Shown here in pieces: positions 11,385-22,153 of a stretch of DNA of 60,000 bases. Below the pieces are notes generated by a model. That model did not search any database. It saw only the letters and a list, made by a program, of their open reading frames with translations, and had not been told where the DNA came from. Positions within the stretch are counted from its first letter, which is position 1, and the number at the start of each line of letters is the position of its first letter. Origin of the DNA: Bolinopsis microptera. Lineage: Eukaryota > Ctenophora > Tentaculata > Lobata > Bolinopsidae. The stretch is from NCBI RefSeq assembly GCF_026151205.1, contig NC_087077.1, forward strand, positions 5,420,483 through 5,480,482, in the 5' to 3' direction. The translations under genes were made by a program, and so were the position numbers.

Positions 11385-12110
11385 ATTGAGTATTGTTTGA
11401 AAACTTTTAGATAGGGTAGATAGTAACACTTTATGACAAACCTCACCTAGGACACAATTGCATGATTTCCTACAACTACATCTGACATAAACAACACCTG
11501 GCCTGTAAGTCCGAGGTGATCGCCAGAAAGACGGACCATTCACCGGGTTATCAAAGTGATTCAAATAAGTGCAGCTAACATATAGTCCTAGTTTCATCTT
11601 GAATTGTACAGCACACGTGTGGCCATTACCACATTTAGTACAGTCTGCTTTTTTCAGATCACTATTGCATGCTTCCAGGTCGATTGGTGCAAAGAATTCC
11701 ATAGCATTCACATCTTTCTCATTAGGCGTATTGCAGTCATAATTTACAAATCCAATTATTCCACCTAACTCCAAATTGACTCGAATACTAAGAGTTCCTC
11801 TATCTTTTTGGGCACTTCCTCTATCACTTTGGGCACTTTGCACCCAATCCCCCAAAACTTGCTTGTTTTTACGGATAACCAGGCAGTAAAACTTTTTCAA
11901 ATCTGAAATCTCCTCAAGGACATCTGAATCGAGAGGATCCAAACATTTAGGATATTTCAGTGACAACTGTTTAAGAGAAGCTTCCCAGATCTCTCTAGAC
12001 AAATCCCTCAAAGATATGTTAACGGACAACAAGGCAACCAAGTCATCTGGTTCAATAAAGGAAGCTATGTGGAATAATAACTCTGCTGGTAAAGCAGTTA
12101 AGTGATCCAT
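11376..12110 (-). CDS. F-box protein, copy 2 (244 residues)
   Basis: The F-box at residues 1-40 and the following helical region to about residue 88 nearly duplicate copy 1 (6562-7275). After about residue 90 the proteins diverge; this copy has ADCTKCGNGHTC (CxxC) and a cysteine-rich C-terminus (VRCSCRKSCNC). It is a likely substrate-recognition subunit of an SCF ligase; the target is unknown. The stop codon and last few codons lie in, or directly against, the right end of the hAT-like element (9668-11384), so the native C-terminus may have been altered by that insertion. The start ATG at 12110 matches that of copy 1. Confidence 0.8.
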   Translation of the reverse strand: MDHLTALPAELLFHIASFIEPDDLVALLSVNISLRDLSREIWEASLKQLSLKYPKCLDPLDSDVLEEISDLKKFYCLVIRKNKQVLGDWVQSAQSDRGSAQKDRGTLSIRVNLELGGIIGFVNYDCNTPNEKDVNAMEFFAPIDLEACNSDLKKADCTKCGNGHTCAVQFKMKLGLYVSCTYLNHFDNPVNGPSFWRSPRTYRPGVVYVRCSCRKSCNCVLGEVCHKVLLSTLSKSFQTILNQR

Positions 12111-12491
12111 ACTCCAGTCCTCCAGCGTTTAAACCATAGATTAATTTCCACTTTCTGTAAAAGTCAGGGTTATAATAGTGAACTGAAGCTTCGTGTGTGA
12201 ACAACATTTGAGAACAACATTTGAGAACAATATTTCACACAGCCAGTAGTACTTATAATCAAGACAAGGTAATTTCTTCGTTTAGAAATTATATAATAAA
12301 TAGGGACAGCAATTAATCTATAAATACACATTAAGTCGGAAAACCTGTACTGAAAAAAGGAAAAAAGAGTGCCAATCTTAAGAAAATCTCACCATATTCA
12401 ATAAAATGCAAAAATATTATTCACGTCAACTCTAAAAAATATTCTACTCTGAAATAAAACAACAAAATTATACAGATTCGAATTTTGTACC

Positions 12492-15311
12492 TCAAAAATC
12501 CGAATCTGAATCCTCACTACACACAAACTTTGTCTTTTTTGCCTTTGATTTTCCCGAGTTTTTAGGAGCAGGTTTCCGTTTCCTAGTTTTTGGTTTAGGA
12601 CGTCCACCTCTAATTCCACCAACGGCATTCTGAACTCTCTTGCCAATGGGGGCTTTTGGTTGTGATAAACCGAAAAAATTGGTGATTGATTTTTGTTTGG
12701 TTTTGCTGCTCAAAGATTCCAGCACCGGTTTTAACGTTTCATCTACTTTAGTGCCTCTCCAGCCTAGCTTTTTGAACAGAAAATCTTTTATCAGACAAAC
12801 GTCAATTTCGTCCCAGCTAAACTTCTCGTTTGAGCTGTTCACCTTTGGGTGAAGGTAAGCATCAACAGCTGCAACATTGGGAATACTCGACAAATCGAAC
12901 TTCTTGAACTTGTTCTCGACCTCCAGCTCCGGTAACTCCACAAATTCTTCCAGTGTTTGATACTTGGAAATTATCTCTAAAGCCAGGACACACCCGATAC
13001 CCCGCACTCCAGTACAGTAGTCACTTCCAACGAACTGGGCTATGTCGATTAGTGCCCGTCTGTTGAGACCTAGGCCTTCCTTTACTTCATCGGATGTGAA
13101 ACAACGCATGTCACGGTCTTTCTTGAACACGTCCTTGTACACGCGAACATTTCCAAACAAGAAAATATCAGAATCGTCAGTGATGACTCCGTCACAGATT
13201 CCCAGGTTACACAATTCCGCACACTGGGCCTCAGCCTCGCCTGGAGCATCCAGGAATGGAATTCCAAATATTTTGAGAAGTTCTTTAACATCTGTAACAA
13301 TACCCTTGTTGACGGTATCACCGACTGACATAGCTTTCCGATGTTTTGCTTTGACTGCTTCTAGCTCTTCGTTTATGTCATCCTGTAATGTTTCCAAGTC
13401 CACGACTTCATGATCACCATTCCTACTCTTGTTTATATCATGGATATTTGGTAAGTTATCAGTGTCATTGACAGACTTCAGAGGAACACTTTCATCAGAA
13501 ACACTGTCTCCTGTTTTATCTTGCAAGAAGGTATGGGTCTCTGGGATACTGATTTGGTCAGGAACATCAATTATTTTAGTTGGAGCATTCACAACTTGAG
13601 CTGTAATACTTTGCTGAATGTTATCAATTGATTCTTTAATCTGAGGTAGTGGTGGGTTAGTTTTCAACCCCACAACTGAATCTATAGTTCCCTCGAGAGG
13701 ATTATAATCCGAGGCTATCAAATTCTGATCTCCGATAGCATCTGCTTTCGGGGTTTTAGTCGGAAGATCAACAACATCATCTGCATCAATAACATAAACT
13801 TGATCGATGGCTAACGATGGAGCATCTTCCACTGTGCTGTCTCCATTTAAATCTGATTTGCTTCCGGGCTTTTCCAATTCTTGAACCTCCTCAAATTCTG
13901 ACTCTGAACTGGAAGACACATCACAGTAGTCAGCGTTACCCATCTTAAGCTGAAGACCGCTACTTTCCACGGTAGTCTTTTTCATCTTGTTCGCGTATGG
14001 GTTCCGGAAAGTACCTGGATGCCCTCGACTCAAACCCAGCACATTCTTCACTTCTCTATCATCATCAGATTCAGATTCAGGTTCTTCTTCCTCAACTTTA
14101 TCATCCTCGGAATCTGATCCAAAGAACAAATTTTTCAATTCATCAGATTTCTGTGGTTCTGGCTCTTCTATCACAGGTTCCGGAATATCAACTTTTTTCA
14201 CGATCACTTCTTTCTTCACCCTCCTCTGACGTCTCGTATCTACAATATCATAATCAGTATTATTGATTTGCTTGGTAAACACAATTTCAGAATTCTGACC
14301 AGTTTTAAAAACTTGGACGGTGTGGCCATTTTCCTCCTGTGACCCACTGTTTTCTTTCAGTAACTTTCTCAACTCAACGAGCCTTGTGTTGAGTGTGTTC
14401 TTTGCCACTACATTTTCAATTTGGCTTTGAGAGAAGCTATCAGATGATGTGTTTTGATCATATGACAGCACTTTTGCTCTCTCTTTTATATAGTCGATGT
14501 GCTCTATCAAGAGTTCGTGTTGAATATGTGCAGGCAAGGATTGGAATTCTTTAGAAAACGGATCAATTTTCTTGGATTGATAATTTAGATGAGAGGCTGG
14601 CTTAGAGGGACCTGCTGGAGCTCGTCGAGTTCACTATCAAACTTCTGAAACAAGTTGTCAGTTTTCTGAGGGTCCAAATAAAACATATCATTTTTGTCCG
14701 CTGTGCTCCTGTTTTCTATCGGCTGTGGGAGCTCCACTTCCTTCCCCATGACATGAGCTACAGCTAGCTTCTGTAGACTAAGCTTGACTTTCTCGTCCTT
14801 CTGTGACATAGCCACCTCAGTGGCGCGGTTCTTGAGTGCTTTACGCTTAGCGCACGTGCGTCGCTTGATATCTGGCACCATTCCGTCGAAGACAATGATT
14901 GGTTTGACGTGATAGAAAAGGAGTTTACAGATCCGGTGATAAACTGCTATAATGTGGGCGTTTGCAAGCCTATTACCTGAAAATATAGAAGTTAACTAAC
15001 TTGCATGACTTGGCTAAAAGAGGGAAACTTTGTACCGATTGAAGTTATTAATCATGTTATTTCATAATGATATGCTTTATTTAATATTTAAATTAATCCG
15101 CCAGGAAATGGTTTTTAATAAATATTGAAATAAACTATAGGAATATCAATGGTACATATCATAGTATTATACCTTCAGCATCACGCATCGCCTTGATGAT
15201 CTGATTGAGCCAAATGCTGATATCCACAGCAAGTATCCTGTGAGACATCGACTCCAGAGGTACTGTCTGACCCGTACTTTCTAGCAACTTCCATAGCCCT
15301 TGAACTCCCAT
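12492..15311 (-). CDS. ERCC5: XPG/ERCC5 (Rad2) structure-specific endonuclease, two exons with an apparent frameshift
   Basis: Exon 1 (15311-15173) encodes the XPG N-domain start [14 protein letters not shown]...[10 protein letters not shown]. It splices GAAG|GTATAA to the acceptor before 14976 and continues into NRLANAHI...[15 protein letters not shown]. The I-domain, in the last 270 residues, has [32 protein letters not shown] and [16 protein letters not shown], with the acidic catalytic residues intact. A PCNA-binding PIP box (QKSITNFF) and a basic KPKTRKRKP tail follow. The linker is acidic and low-complexity, as in other XPGs. Predicted length is about 870 residues (human about 1,190). 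XPG cuts 3' of lesions in nucleotide-excision repair. The frame breaks between about 14585 and 14615: the upstream frame stops after LSQPLI, and the homologous continuation ([10 protein letters not shown]...) is in another frame. The family match is certain; the break is either an indel error or a mutation. Confidence 0.92.
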
Positions 15312-15887
15312 TGCTAGGAATTTAGATGTTGTCAAGATGCTATTCCTTGTTAATTTATAATTAAACAAACATCTGAGGAAAAGTTACCGCGCATTTCGAG
15401 GAGTTGTGCGGTATCTGAGATTGTTGAGTCTTATGTTATTGCGTATTTGCTTGAAATTTATAATGTGAAACTCAAAACAAATAATAATTTGAAACAAGGC
15501 AAGTAAAACAAACAGCTGAGGAAGTTATGATAAAGTACCGTTCCTGAGTTTGAAATCTGGTTTCATATTATAACTGAATTTCCTTTAAATAAATAAAAAG
15601 GGAAGCGATGGTCATGGTCTGATATTTGGTTCTATTTAAAAAGCCATGTTCACAAAACGTTATCAGTTTGGTAAAGTTAAAAATATGATACTGAGATAAT
15701 ATTATAAATCTTGTTCCGGCCTAGAAGCTTATCTCTCGAAACGTCGTTCATAGAGCAGAAATTTGAAACAACTGATCAATCGTATTATATTAGATTATAG
15801 TACTTCATAGCCGTTTAATAATATCTCATATAGTTAAAAATATCAAAACAAATAAATTAACCCATCACACTTAAAAGATGTAACCCT
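15312..15887. other. Intergenic region between XPG and WDR43
   Basis: AT-rich, no coding frame seen. It should contain the XPG promoter and the WDR43 3' UTR, since both genes are on the reverse strand. Confidence 0.5.
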
Positions 15888-17207
15888 CTAGTCCGACATA
15901 TCATCAGAATCATCAGAGTCAATAACATCCTCCTCTTCTTCTTCTTTTAAAGATACCGGCGATAAAGGAGCTGTTACCTCCTCGTCGCTCTTTTTCTCTT
16001 GGAGGAGCAGCTCTAGTTTACCCTGCGGTTTTGTAACAGGTTAGTAGGGTCATTACTCGTTATTATTTATAGTAGGCTCATTATTAGATATTGTATAATA
16101 TTGTAATAATATTAGTATTATTACAGTGCCAAACTCTGAAACTCACACATAAAAGCACATACAGGGACAAGAGCTCAGCTAACATGTACAGTCCTAATAA
16201 TTACAGGGACAAGAGCTCAGCTAACAGCTCGGGGGACCTTAGTATAGTAATTACAAAATATATAATTTCAAATGCGAATTTTGACAATTTTAAAACATCC
16301 CAGGACCCCAGGACCCGACTGGCACTGACCTGTAATTTGGTAAGTTTAGGATAGTTATTTAACTGCATATCAATGAGTTTGTAAAGTGGTTGTAACTTGG
16401 CCGCTACATCTGGACTGGAAATAAGGTAGGATCTGTGAGTTACAAACAGCTGTCGGAGCCAGATGTTCAGCTCTCCTCCTCTGCTCGGCTTAGATTCTAT
16501 CTTTTCTGTGGGAGTGAGGTGCGTTAAGATAAGAAGATAAGAATATGAGAAGCAGGTTCGGAAAGGTTTACAGATTTTTGTTTTTCAAGGTCAGGTTTGA
16601 GGTTTGTGGCGTCGGGTTTAGGTATAATCTATAAACTATCCAGTATTCATGCTCATAACAAATAAGATGGATTCCCCGTAATATAGACTATCTCTTTAGA
16701 GTTTAGTTGTACTTTGATTTATTACAATTTCATTATATTAAAAATCTCAAAACTTGCAGAATCGTGAAACTACCGGATTATAACTAGTTACTTGCCTGTA
16801 ATAGCTAGAATAAGAGGTATAACATGGGATAAGGGTAACCTGCCGAGTGTTTTCTCGACTGTCACTGATTTCTTGTAATGCAAAACCTGAAATTTGTAAT
16901 GTTCAGTCAAACGCTTTCGACTTAAAATGTGGAATAAAAGAAAGGTTCTGAAGTCAGCAGTTTTAAAAGTTGACAACAAATTAAGCTTGATTTTCTAAGG
17001 TGAACATTGAACAATGTTTAAAGCAACAAAAACTGTTTTTAACAGCACCACACAAACACGAACCTCCTCGAGCAGAGCATGATCTTGGGCGGTCAGGGCC
17101 TGCACTAACATCTGGGCCAGGGAGTCTGGGGCTGGTACCACCGTGCTGCTACTTACTGACAACATTCCTAGCTTCATTTGAGTTGGGTTAGATACTAGTT
17201 CCCCTTT
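15888..17207 (-). CDS. WDR43: WDR43/UTP5, 3' exons (Utp12 domain and acidic tail)
   Basis: Four exons join in phase: 17207-17064, 16886-16797, 16505-16330 and 16022-15888. They give ...PDSLAQMLVQALTAQDHALL..., KTLGRLPLSHVIPLI, GELNIWLRQLFVTHRSYLIS, LQPLYKLIDMQLNNYPKL and an acidic end EEEEEDVIDSDDSDDMSD. This is the Utp12-type C-terminal domain of WDR43/Utp5, a t-UTP component of the small-subunit processome needed for rDNA transcription and pre-18S processing. The second intron must use a GC donor (ACAG|GCAAGT); the nearby GT at +5 would break the frame. The N-terminal WD40 exons are not found within the next 2 kb or elsewhere in the window, so the 5' part is missing or lies beyond the galectin cluster. 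Confidence 0.85.
16151..16226. repeat. 24-bp direct repeat in a WDR43 intron
   Basis: The unit ACAGGGACAAGAGCTCAGCT (plus AACA) occurs twice, at about 16161 and 16204, separated by about 20 bp. It lies in the last WDR43 intron. Confidence 0.75.
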
Positions 17208-17717
17208 CTACACATTTCCTCTTTCTATATATTTCAACAAATATGCAGTCTAAAATATGAATTTTTGACCTGCTAGAAATAACAGTCTGTCAGAATTTGT
17301 TATTATCATTTGTTATTTATAATAATTCCTTTAGGAATTTAAACTTCGTTTTCCATAAGTTATGGAAATTAAAGTTACAGTCATGGACTTTAAAGTGAGG
17401 AGCCAGAAAGGTCGAACTTCCAAATTATTCTAGGATATTAATTATTAATGAGGTCCCGGGTCAGTCTAGCTCTCTAAAGCTCTAAGGACAATACTCAGTA
17501 AACCTACTGCAGTACAGAGGATAATTACAGCTTACAGAGGACCTTATCATAAAGAACTTAGGTGTGAGGACCTTATTATAACTTATAAAGAACCCAATGT
17601 AATTCTCATTAACTTAATGTTAGCCACTTAGCCCTAGTCCTTACAGGTGCCAAAATCCTGTTAAATATTCAAACTATTCCCCAAAGAGAGGCCTAACCAC
17701 TCTAAGCATCATTTCGT
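17208..17717. other. Intergenic gap between WDR43 exons and galectin-like copy 1
   Basis: AT-rich. No WD40-encoding exon for the truncated WDR43 model was found here on the reverse strand. Confidence 0.5.
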
Positions 17718-18360
17718 GTGCGAGTAAAGGGGATATGTCCGGCTCCTTCGACAGCAATGTTACTAACATTGCTTACATTTGTTGACCTTGGTTGTACAAA
17801 GACCTTTCTAGAAATCCCGTTGAAGGTTGAGCAAGTTAAACAACCATTATTCCCTGTCACTGTAGGCTCAAGTTTTGAGTTAACTGGAGTTTACAAGACT
17901 GAGCCCTCAAGTAACAGCAAGGCAAAAGTTCTCCTATACGATGATGACGGAAACCGACTATTGATATTGCAACTACGGATGAACTACGCAGCGGAACCTT
18001 TGGGGGGCAACTTTAACTACGTTTTAGTCACCAGCAATGAGCAAGTATGGAAGTATACACGCCGGAACATACAGTAAGCGGTTTGATTTACCGATGGACC
18101 TGGAAGATGGACTAGAGATTGAGATCCTGCTTGAAGTTACACAAGATACCTATGAGGTCACTATAAACGGAGTAAAGTCAACAGAGTCCATGATAAATAG
18201 CAGGGAAAATGTGGAATACTTCAAGATAAAGACATTGACGGCAATAAGTTCTCCCAGCTTCACCTTCAAGAATGTTATACAGATGGCTGAGATGGCTATT
18301 ATAGGTGAGGCAAGATTACACTTAAATGAATACTATACTACAAACATTAGCGAATTCTAA
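17718..18360 (+). pseudogene. Secreted galectin-like protein, copy 1, frameshifted
   Basis: Two overlapping frames (17718-18077 and 18037-18360) together cover the same protein as the intact copy at 31782-32360. The shift falls between about 18030 and 18075, right after the NYVLVTS segment, where this copy is also about 5 bp shorter than copy 3. The second frame resumes at KRFDLPMDLEDGLEIEILLE and runs to a stop at 18360. The N-terminus has a hydrophobic leader (MLLTLLTFVDLGC). The region may be a pseudogene, or the shift may be a base-calling error. A conserved hairpin follows the stop. Confidence 0.7.
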
Positions 18361-18364
18361 GATT

Positions 18365-18419
18365 GCTACTTATATGGTGTTGATAAAATGGGAACTTTTT
18401 CAACACTCATATAAGTTGC
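18365..18419 (+). other. Conserved hairpin downstream of galectin-like copy 1
   Basis: Left arm GCTACTTATATGGTGTTGA pairs with right arm TCAACACTCATATAAGTTGC (one mismatch and one bulged base) around a 16-nt loop containing TGGGAA. Related hairpins follow the other two copies (31271-31330 and 32411-32466). It is 3' UTR if the frame ends as drawn, or intronic if the GTGAG before the stop is a splice donor. Confidence 0.75.
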
Positions 18420-18471
18420 AATCTATATGACGTGATAATAATACTTTAATGATATTTTAACATTTTCAACA

Positions 18472-18512
18472 CAACTACAGGGGGGGGGGGGGGGGGGCCG
18501 GGGGCAACTACA
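18472..18512. repeat. G-run flanked by 8-bp direct repeats
   Basis: The direct repeat CAACTACA (18472-18479 and 18505-18512) brackets a core of G18-CC-G5. This resembles a small insertion or an excision scar with a target-site duplication, and recalls the G29 end of the 6.7-kb insertion at 24422. Confidence 0.6.
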
Positions 18513-18962
18513 ACTTCAATAATTTTTATTCACTACAACAAGATACATAATGTTTTATACAATCCAGGCTGATTTGCCAGATTTAAGAGCAGACTTTACC
18601 TGTTTTCCCAAAATTTAAACATTGAACATGCACTGTACATTACTAATATAATTGGACTCTAAAAATAGAGTTCGCTAAATGTCCTTGCTTTAATAAATAA
18701 TAATAATAAAATTTGGTAGCTTAAACACAAACTCTAAGCCCAGTGGATAAACCACAAAACTTATGCTCTATTGTGTGAAACAAAGATACTAGATCAAGAT
18801 AACTATCCAGGAGTGTATGCATAGGACATAAAAAGTTTTGGAAAGAAGATGATATGCTTATGAAGCGAGCTAACAGTCTAATTGCTAATAAGTTCAAAAA
18901 GATCATGACATTAGGTTGCATCCTAAACAGTTTAAGCAAATAACATAAAGTTATATTGTCAA

Positions 18963-19613
18963 TTAATCGCTCAAGCCATAACTTTTCTTAAACAGGTGAG
19001 TTTTTAATAATGTTTTGAACAGATCAACATCAGAACAAGTCTTAATTTCAATTGGTAGTTGGTTCCAGATTTTCGGAGCAACAGTCTGAAACGCTCTTGG
19101 GTGCGATCTTGTAGATCCGACAGGTAGGTGTAAGGAGGAAGTTCTTCTGCTACTCGAACTAACAAATGTTACTAGATCACACAGATATGCAGGAGCAACA
19201 CCATTGACTGCTTTGAAAATCAGTAAACATAGCTTAAACTCAATCCTTTCCTTCACCTTGAGCCAATGAAGGGATTTGAGCCTCTCCTCGACTGAGTCTC
19301 TCTTCTTTAATCCAAAAACCAGACGGCATGCTCGGTTCTGAATGTTCTGCAGCTGCGTAATTGAGGCTTGACTACAACCATAGTAAAGCGCATTGCAGTA
19401 GTCAAGCGATGAGATTACAATTGCTTGAGTCAGTGTTCCCATCTGTTTGGTTGTGAGGAATGTTTTCATCTTAGCAAGGTCTCTTAGTTTCAGAAAACAC
19501 GATGTTTTAAGTTGCTTGATTTGCTCACCAAAGTTTAGTTGAGAGTCGAGACGAAATCCGAGGTTCTTTGCAACAGGTGACAGCCTGACACACGTCTCAG
19601 AGTTAACAAACAC
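18963..19613 (-). CDS. C-terminal part of a LINE reverse transcriptase (216 residues)
   Basis: An open frame with the post-catalytic region of CR1/L2-type RTs: NLGFRLDSQLNFGEQI, SSLDYCNALYYG and QNIQNRACRLVFGL, ending in the WNQLPIEI...F...LK.HLF motif seen at the C-terminus of such proteins. The catalytic YADD segment would lie upstream, in the corrupted stretch. It belongs to the element annotated at 18690-23250. Confidence 0.85.
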   Translation of the reverse strand: MFVNSETCVRLSPVAKNLGFRLDSQLNFGEQIKQLKTSCFLKLRDLAKMKTFLTTKQMGTLTQAIVISSLDYCNALYYGCSQASITQLQNIQNRACRLVFGLKKRDSVEERLKSLHWLKVKERIEFKLCLLIFKAVNGVAPAYLCDLVTFVSSSSRRTSSLHLPVGSTRSHPRAFQTVAPKIWNQLPIEIKTCSDVDLFKTLLKTHLFKKSYGLSD

Positions 19614-19619
19614 GCCCCC

Positions 19620-21430
19620 CTATAGACAGCTGCTGGAGAACAAGCGGTGTCCCAAAAACAAGAATCTCAGTTTTTCCTGCATTGAGCTGTAGATAATGTT
19701 TTTTCATCCAGTCATTAATTTCTTGGAACATTTGGGAACATCGTTGATAAGGACGGTGGGCTCCTCGTTTGGCTTGAAACTTTTATACAGCTGATGATCG
19801 GTCGGCGTACCCCTGGATGGAGAAAGTTCAAATCCAAAGTGCAGCAGAGTACCAAGAGCCGAATGAAGATGTAGAAACGGACCGGACCCCCGCCACAGAG
19901 CCCTGTAGGGACCTCCAAACTTAATCACTACCTCATAAGATTCACATTTCCAACTTTAAGTTTAATCTACCGTGGGGGCGTAAACCTTTTCCCCGCTGCC
20001 CGTATTCCCCCCCATTTTAGGAGTTCAGGGGTTGCATGGTAAATTATCAAAAGTGCGCGAGATCTGAAAGAAAAACAGTTCCTTTGTTTGAGATGAAGAG
20101 CAACGTTAAACCCCAAAACCCAAGCCGGGTTCCGGGGTTTTATTGGAATCCAAAAATGCGGGGATTTTTTTTGTTTTCAAATTTTCATTTACGCCTGAGC
20201 ACACTCTTTTTAAATTTGGAAAAAAACAAAGGTTTTAGAATTTTGAAATCTTGGTTATCACTTTTAAAACCCCTGGCCCTTGATCAAGGGTTGTAACTAG
20301 TTTAGCGCCATAAATACGCCAAAAGAAAATGGTTTTTTCATGTCCTAGCAGGAGTAAACCCTCCGGTTTTTCTTTAATTTTTTGCGGTAGGGGGTAAATT
20401 AAAGAAGACTTGCTCAATCCTTGATTATTCCTCATTTTTAGATAGGGGAAAGAACTAAATTTTTTTTTTCTCCGCAGAAAAGGGGGGCTTTAAACTCAAC
20501 CCCATGAAAAAGTTATTCTATTCCCTTTATTTTTCCTAAAATACGTTAAATTTTTTTCGACTGGCCCTTGAGACCCCGGGGACAACAAACAATGTTTACC
20601 CGACAAAAAAGGTGTCCCAAATCAAAAAACCTTTTAGAAAATGGGAATTTTTGATTGGGGGGGGGTTTTTTGAAAAAATCATGTTTTTTCCTTTTGAGAG
20701 TTTCTGTGCATGCTTCTGATTGATCTGTGTTTTGTCAGTTAAAGAGGAATTTTCCCTTTGTTGGGTTTTTTTCTTTTGGCTTCAAATGCTTAATTTCCCA
20801 AAACCCAAGGGCAGACTTACGTTTTTGACCTTTGTGAGGAAGGACGGTTTATTTCAGCACATTTGGGATTAGAGTTGTATAGGCTGATGGGGGCTTTCAA
20901 ATGACGGATTTCACTTGTGATAACCCCTCGGGGACCATTACTCCCCCAATTCCCTCACCCTTTTCCCCCAAAACTTTTTTGTCAATTTTTTGACATTTTG
21001 GTAAAAACCCTTTTTTTTTGGGTTTTGAAATTGCTTGCAATTTTTTGTGAGGCTAAAAGAAAAGGGGGAAAGGTACTTTTTGGGGAACTTTTTCCGAGGG
21101 TGCGGTTACTGGGGGAATCTTTGGATTGACATTGATGGGAGGAGATTCAACATCCAGAATATTCCCTTTGGTGGTTTGGTCTCTCAGTTTTGATGCATCC
21201 ATAGGGGCCAATACTTCAGTCTTTTGGCTTTTTTCTTGATTTATTTTTACCAAAAAAATATTAAATCCCCCCAATTAAAAATTTCTTTTTATTTCATAAA
21301 TATTTTCCCCCAAAAAATTCCAAATTTAAAAAAAATAATCAGTCAATGACCTGGTGGGGAAAACACAAACACAGGGAAAGTATCACCCGAGGGGTCCCGA
21401 AATTTTTGCCCTAAAAACTGCTTCAAACTA
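19620..21430. other. Homopolymer-inflated, low-quality stretch inside the LINE
   Basis: Runs such as TTTTTTTTGGG, GGGGGGG, CCCCC and AAAAAAA occur far above their frequency elsewhere, and recognisable LINE motifs appear in shifting frames every few codons. The pattern fits unpolished long-read consensus rather than natural decay. Frames called here should not be trusted. Confidence 0.7.
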
Positions 21431-22153
21431 TCTCCACCTTAAAAAACACAAGTAAGGTTCAAATCACTAGATTGTAACATAATTCCAACTCCTCCGCCTC
21501 TGCATTTAGCGGAGTCTTTCCTGATGTAGTGAATCAAGTTATAGCCATAAGATTGATGGTTAGCAGTAACATCATCTTCATGCTGGTGAGCCAAGTCTCA
21601 GTGACAAAAGGACAGAGATTCTTTGGTCGATTATAGATTCCATGATTGGTTGAATCTTATTATGTGAGAGATACTCACATTCCCAGCAACCGCCAAGAAT
21701 CTCTGTTGGAGAGGAATTTCAGACCACTGCTTACAAGGTTTTTTTGAACTGTAGTAATTGATAGTTTTTGCGGAGATGCTGCTGTTCAGAACATAAGCAG
21801 GGACATGTCCTATCAAATGCCGTGTGTGTGTCTCTTTCATCCCGATACTTGCCCTTAGAGCAGTTAATGCAACATGGGATAAGACTATTAGTTTTCTTTT
21901 TCTGGACAATCTTCTGACGTATGATTCTTGGAACAATAACCACACAATAGCTTTTTCTGATTCACACTCCGACCTGTAGGTCCAAAAACCTTGGCATTTG
22001 TTGCATCGTTTTATATGAAATTGATCATAAACTTTGCAACTAAACGAACTGATGTATAGCCCGATCTCCCTGTTGTCTATGATTTTCCTAATATTGTTAC
22101 TAACTCGTATAGTAGCTTGATGCTTGCTGCTGTTTTGATCTGAGGTTTAACTT

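Noticed and set aside
13042-14266. Forward-strand frames inside XPG
   Set aside because: Shadows of the reverse-strand XPG exon.
14590-14605. 11-nt GT-AG 'intron' (GTCCCTCTAAG) that would restore the XPG frame
   Set aside because: Too short for any spliceosomal intron; an indel is more likely.
20036-21274. Several short frames in the homopolymer-rich interval
   Set aside because: They are pieces of a LINE in shifting frames within unreliable sequence.
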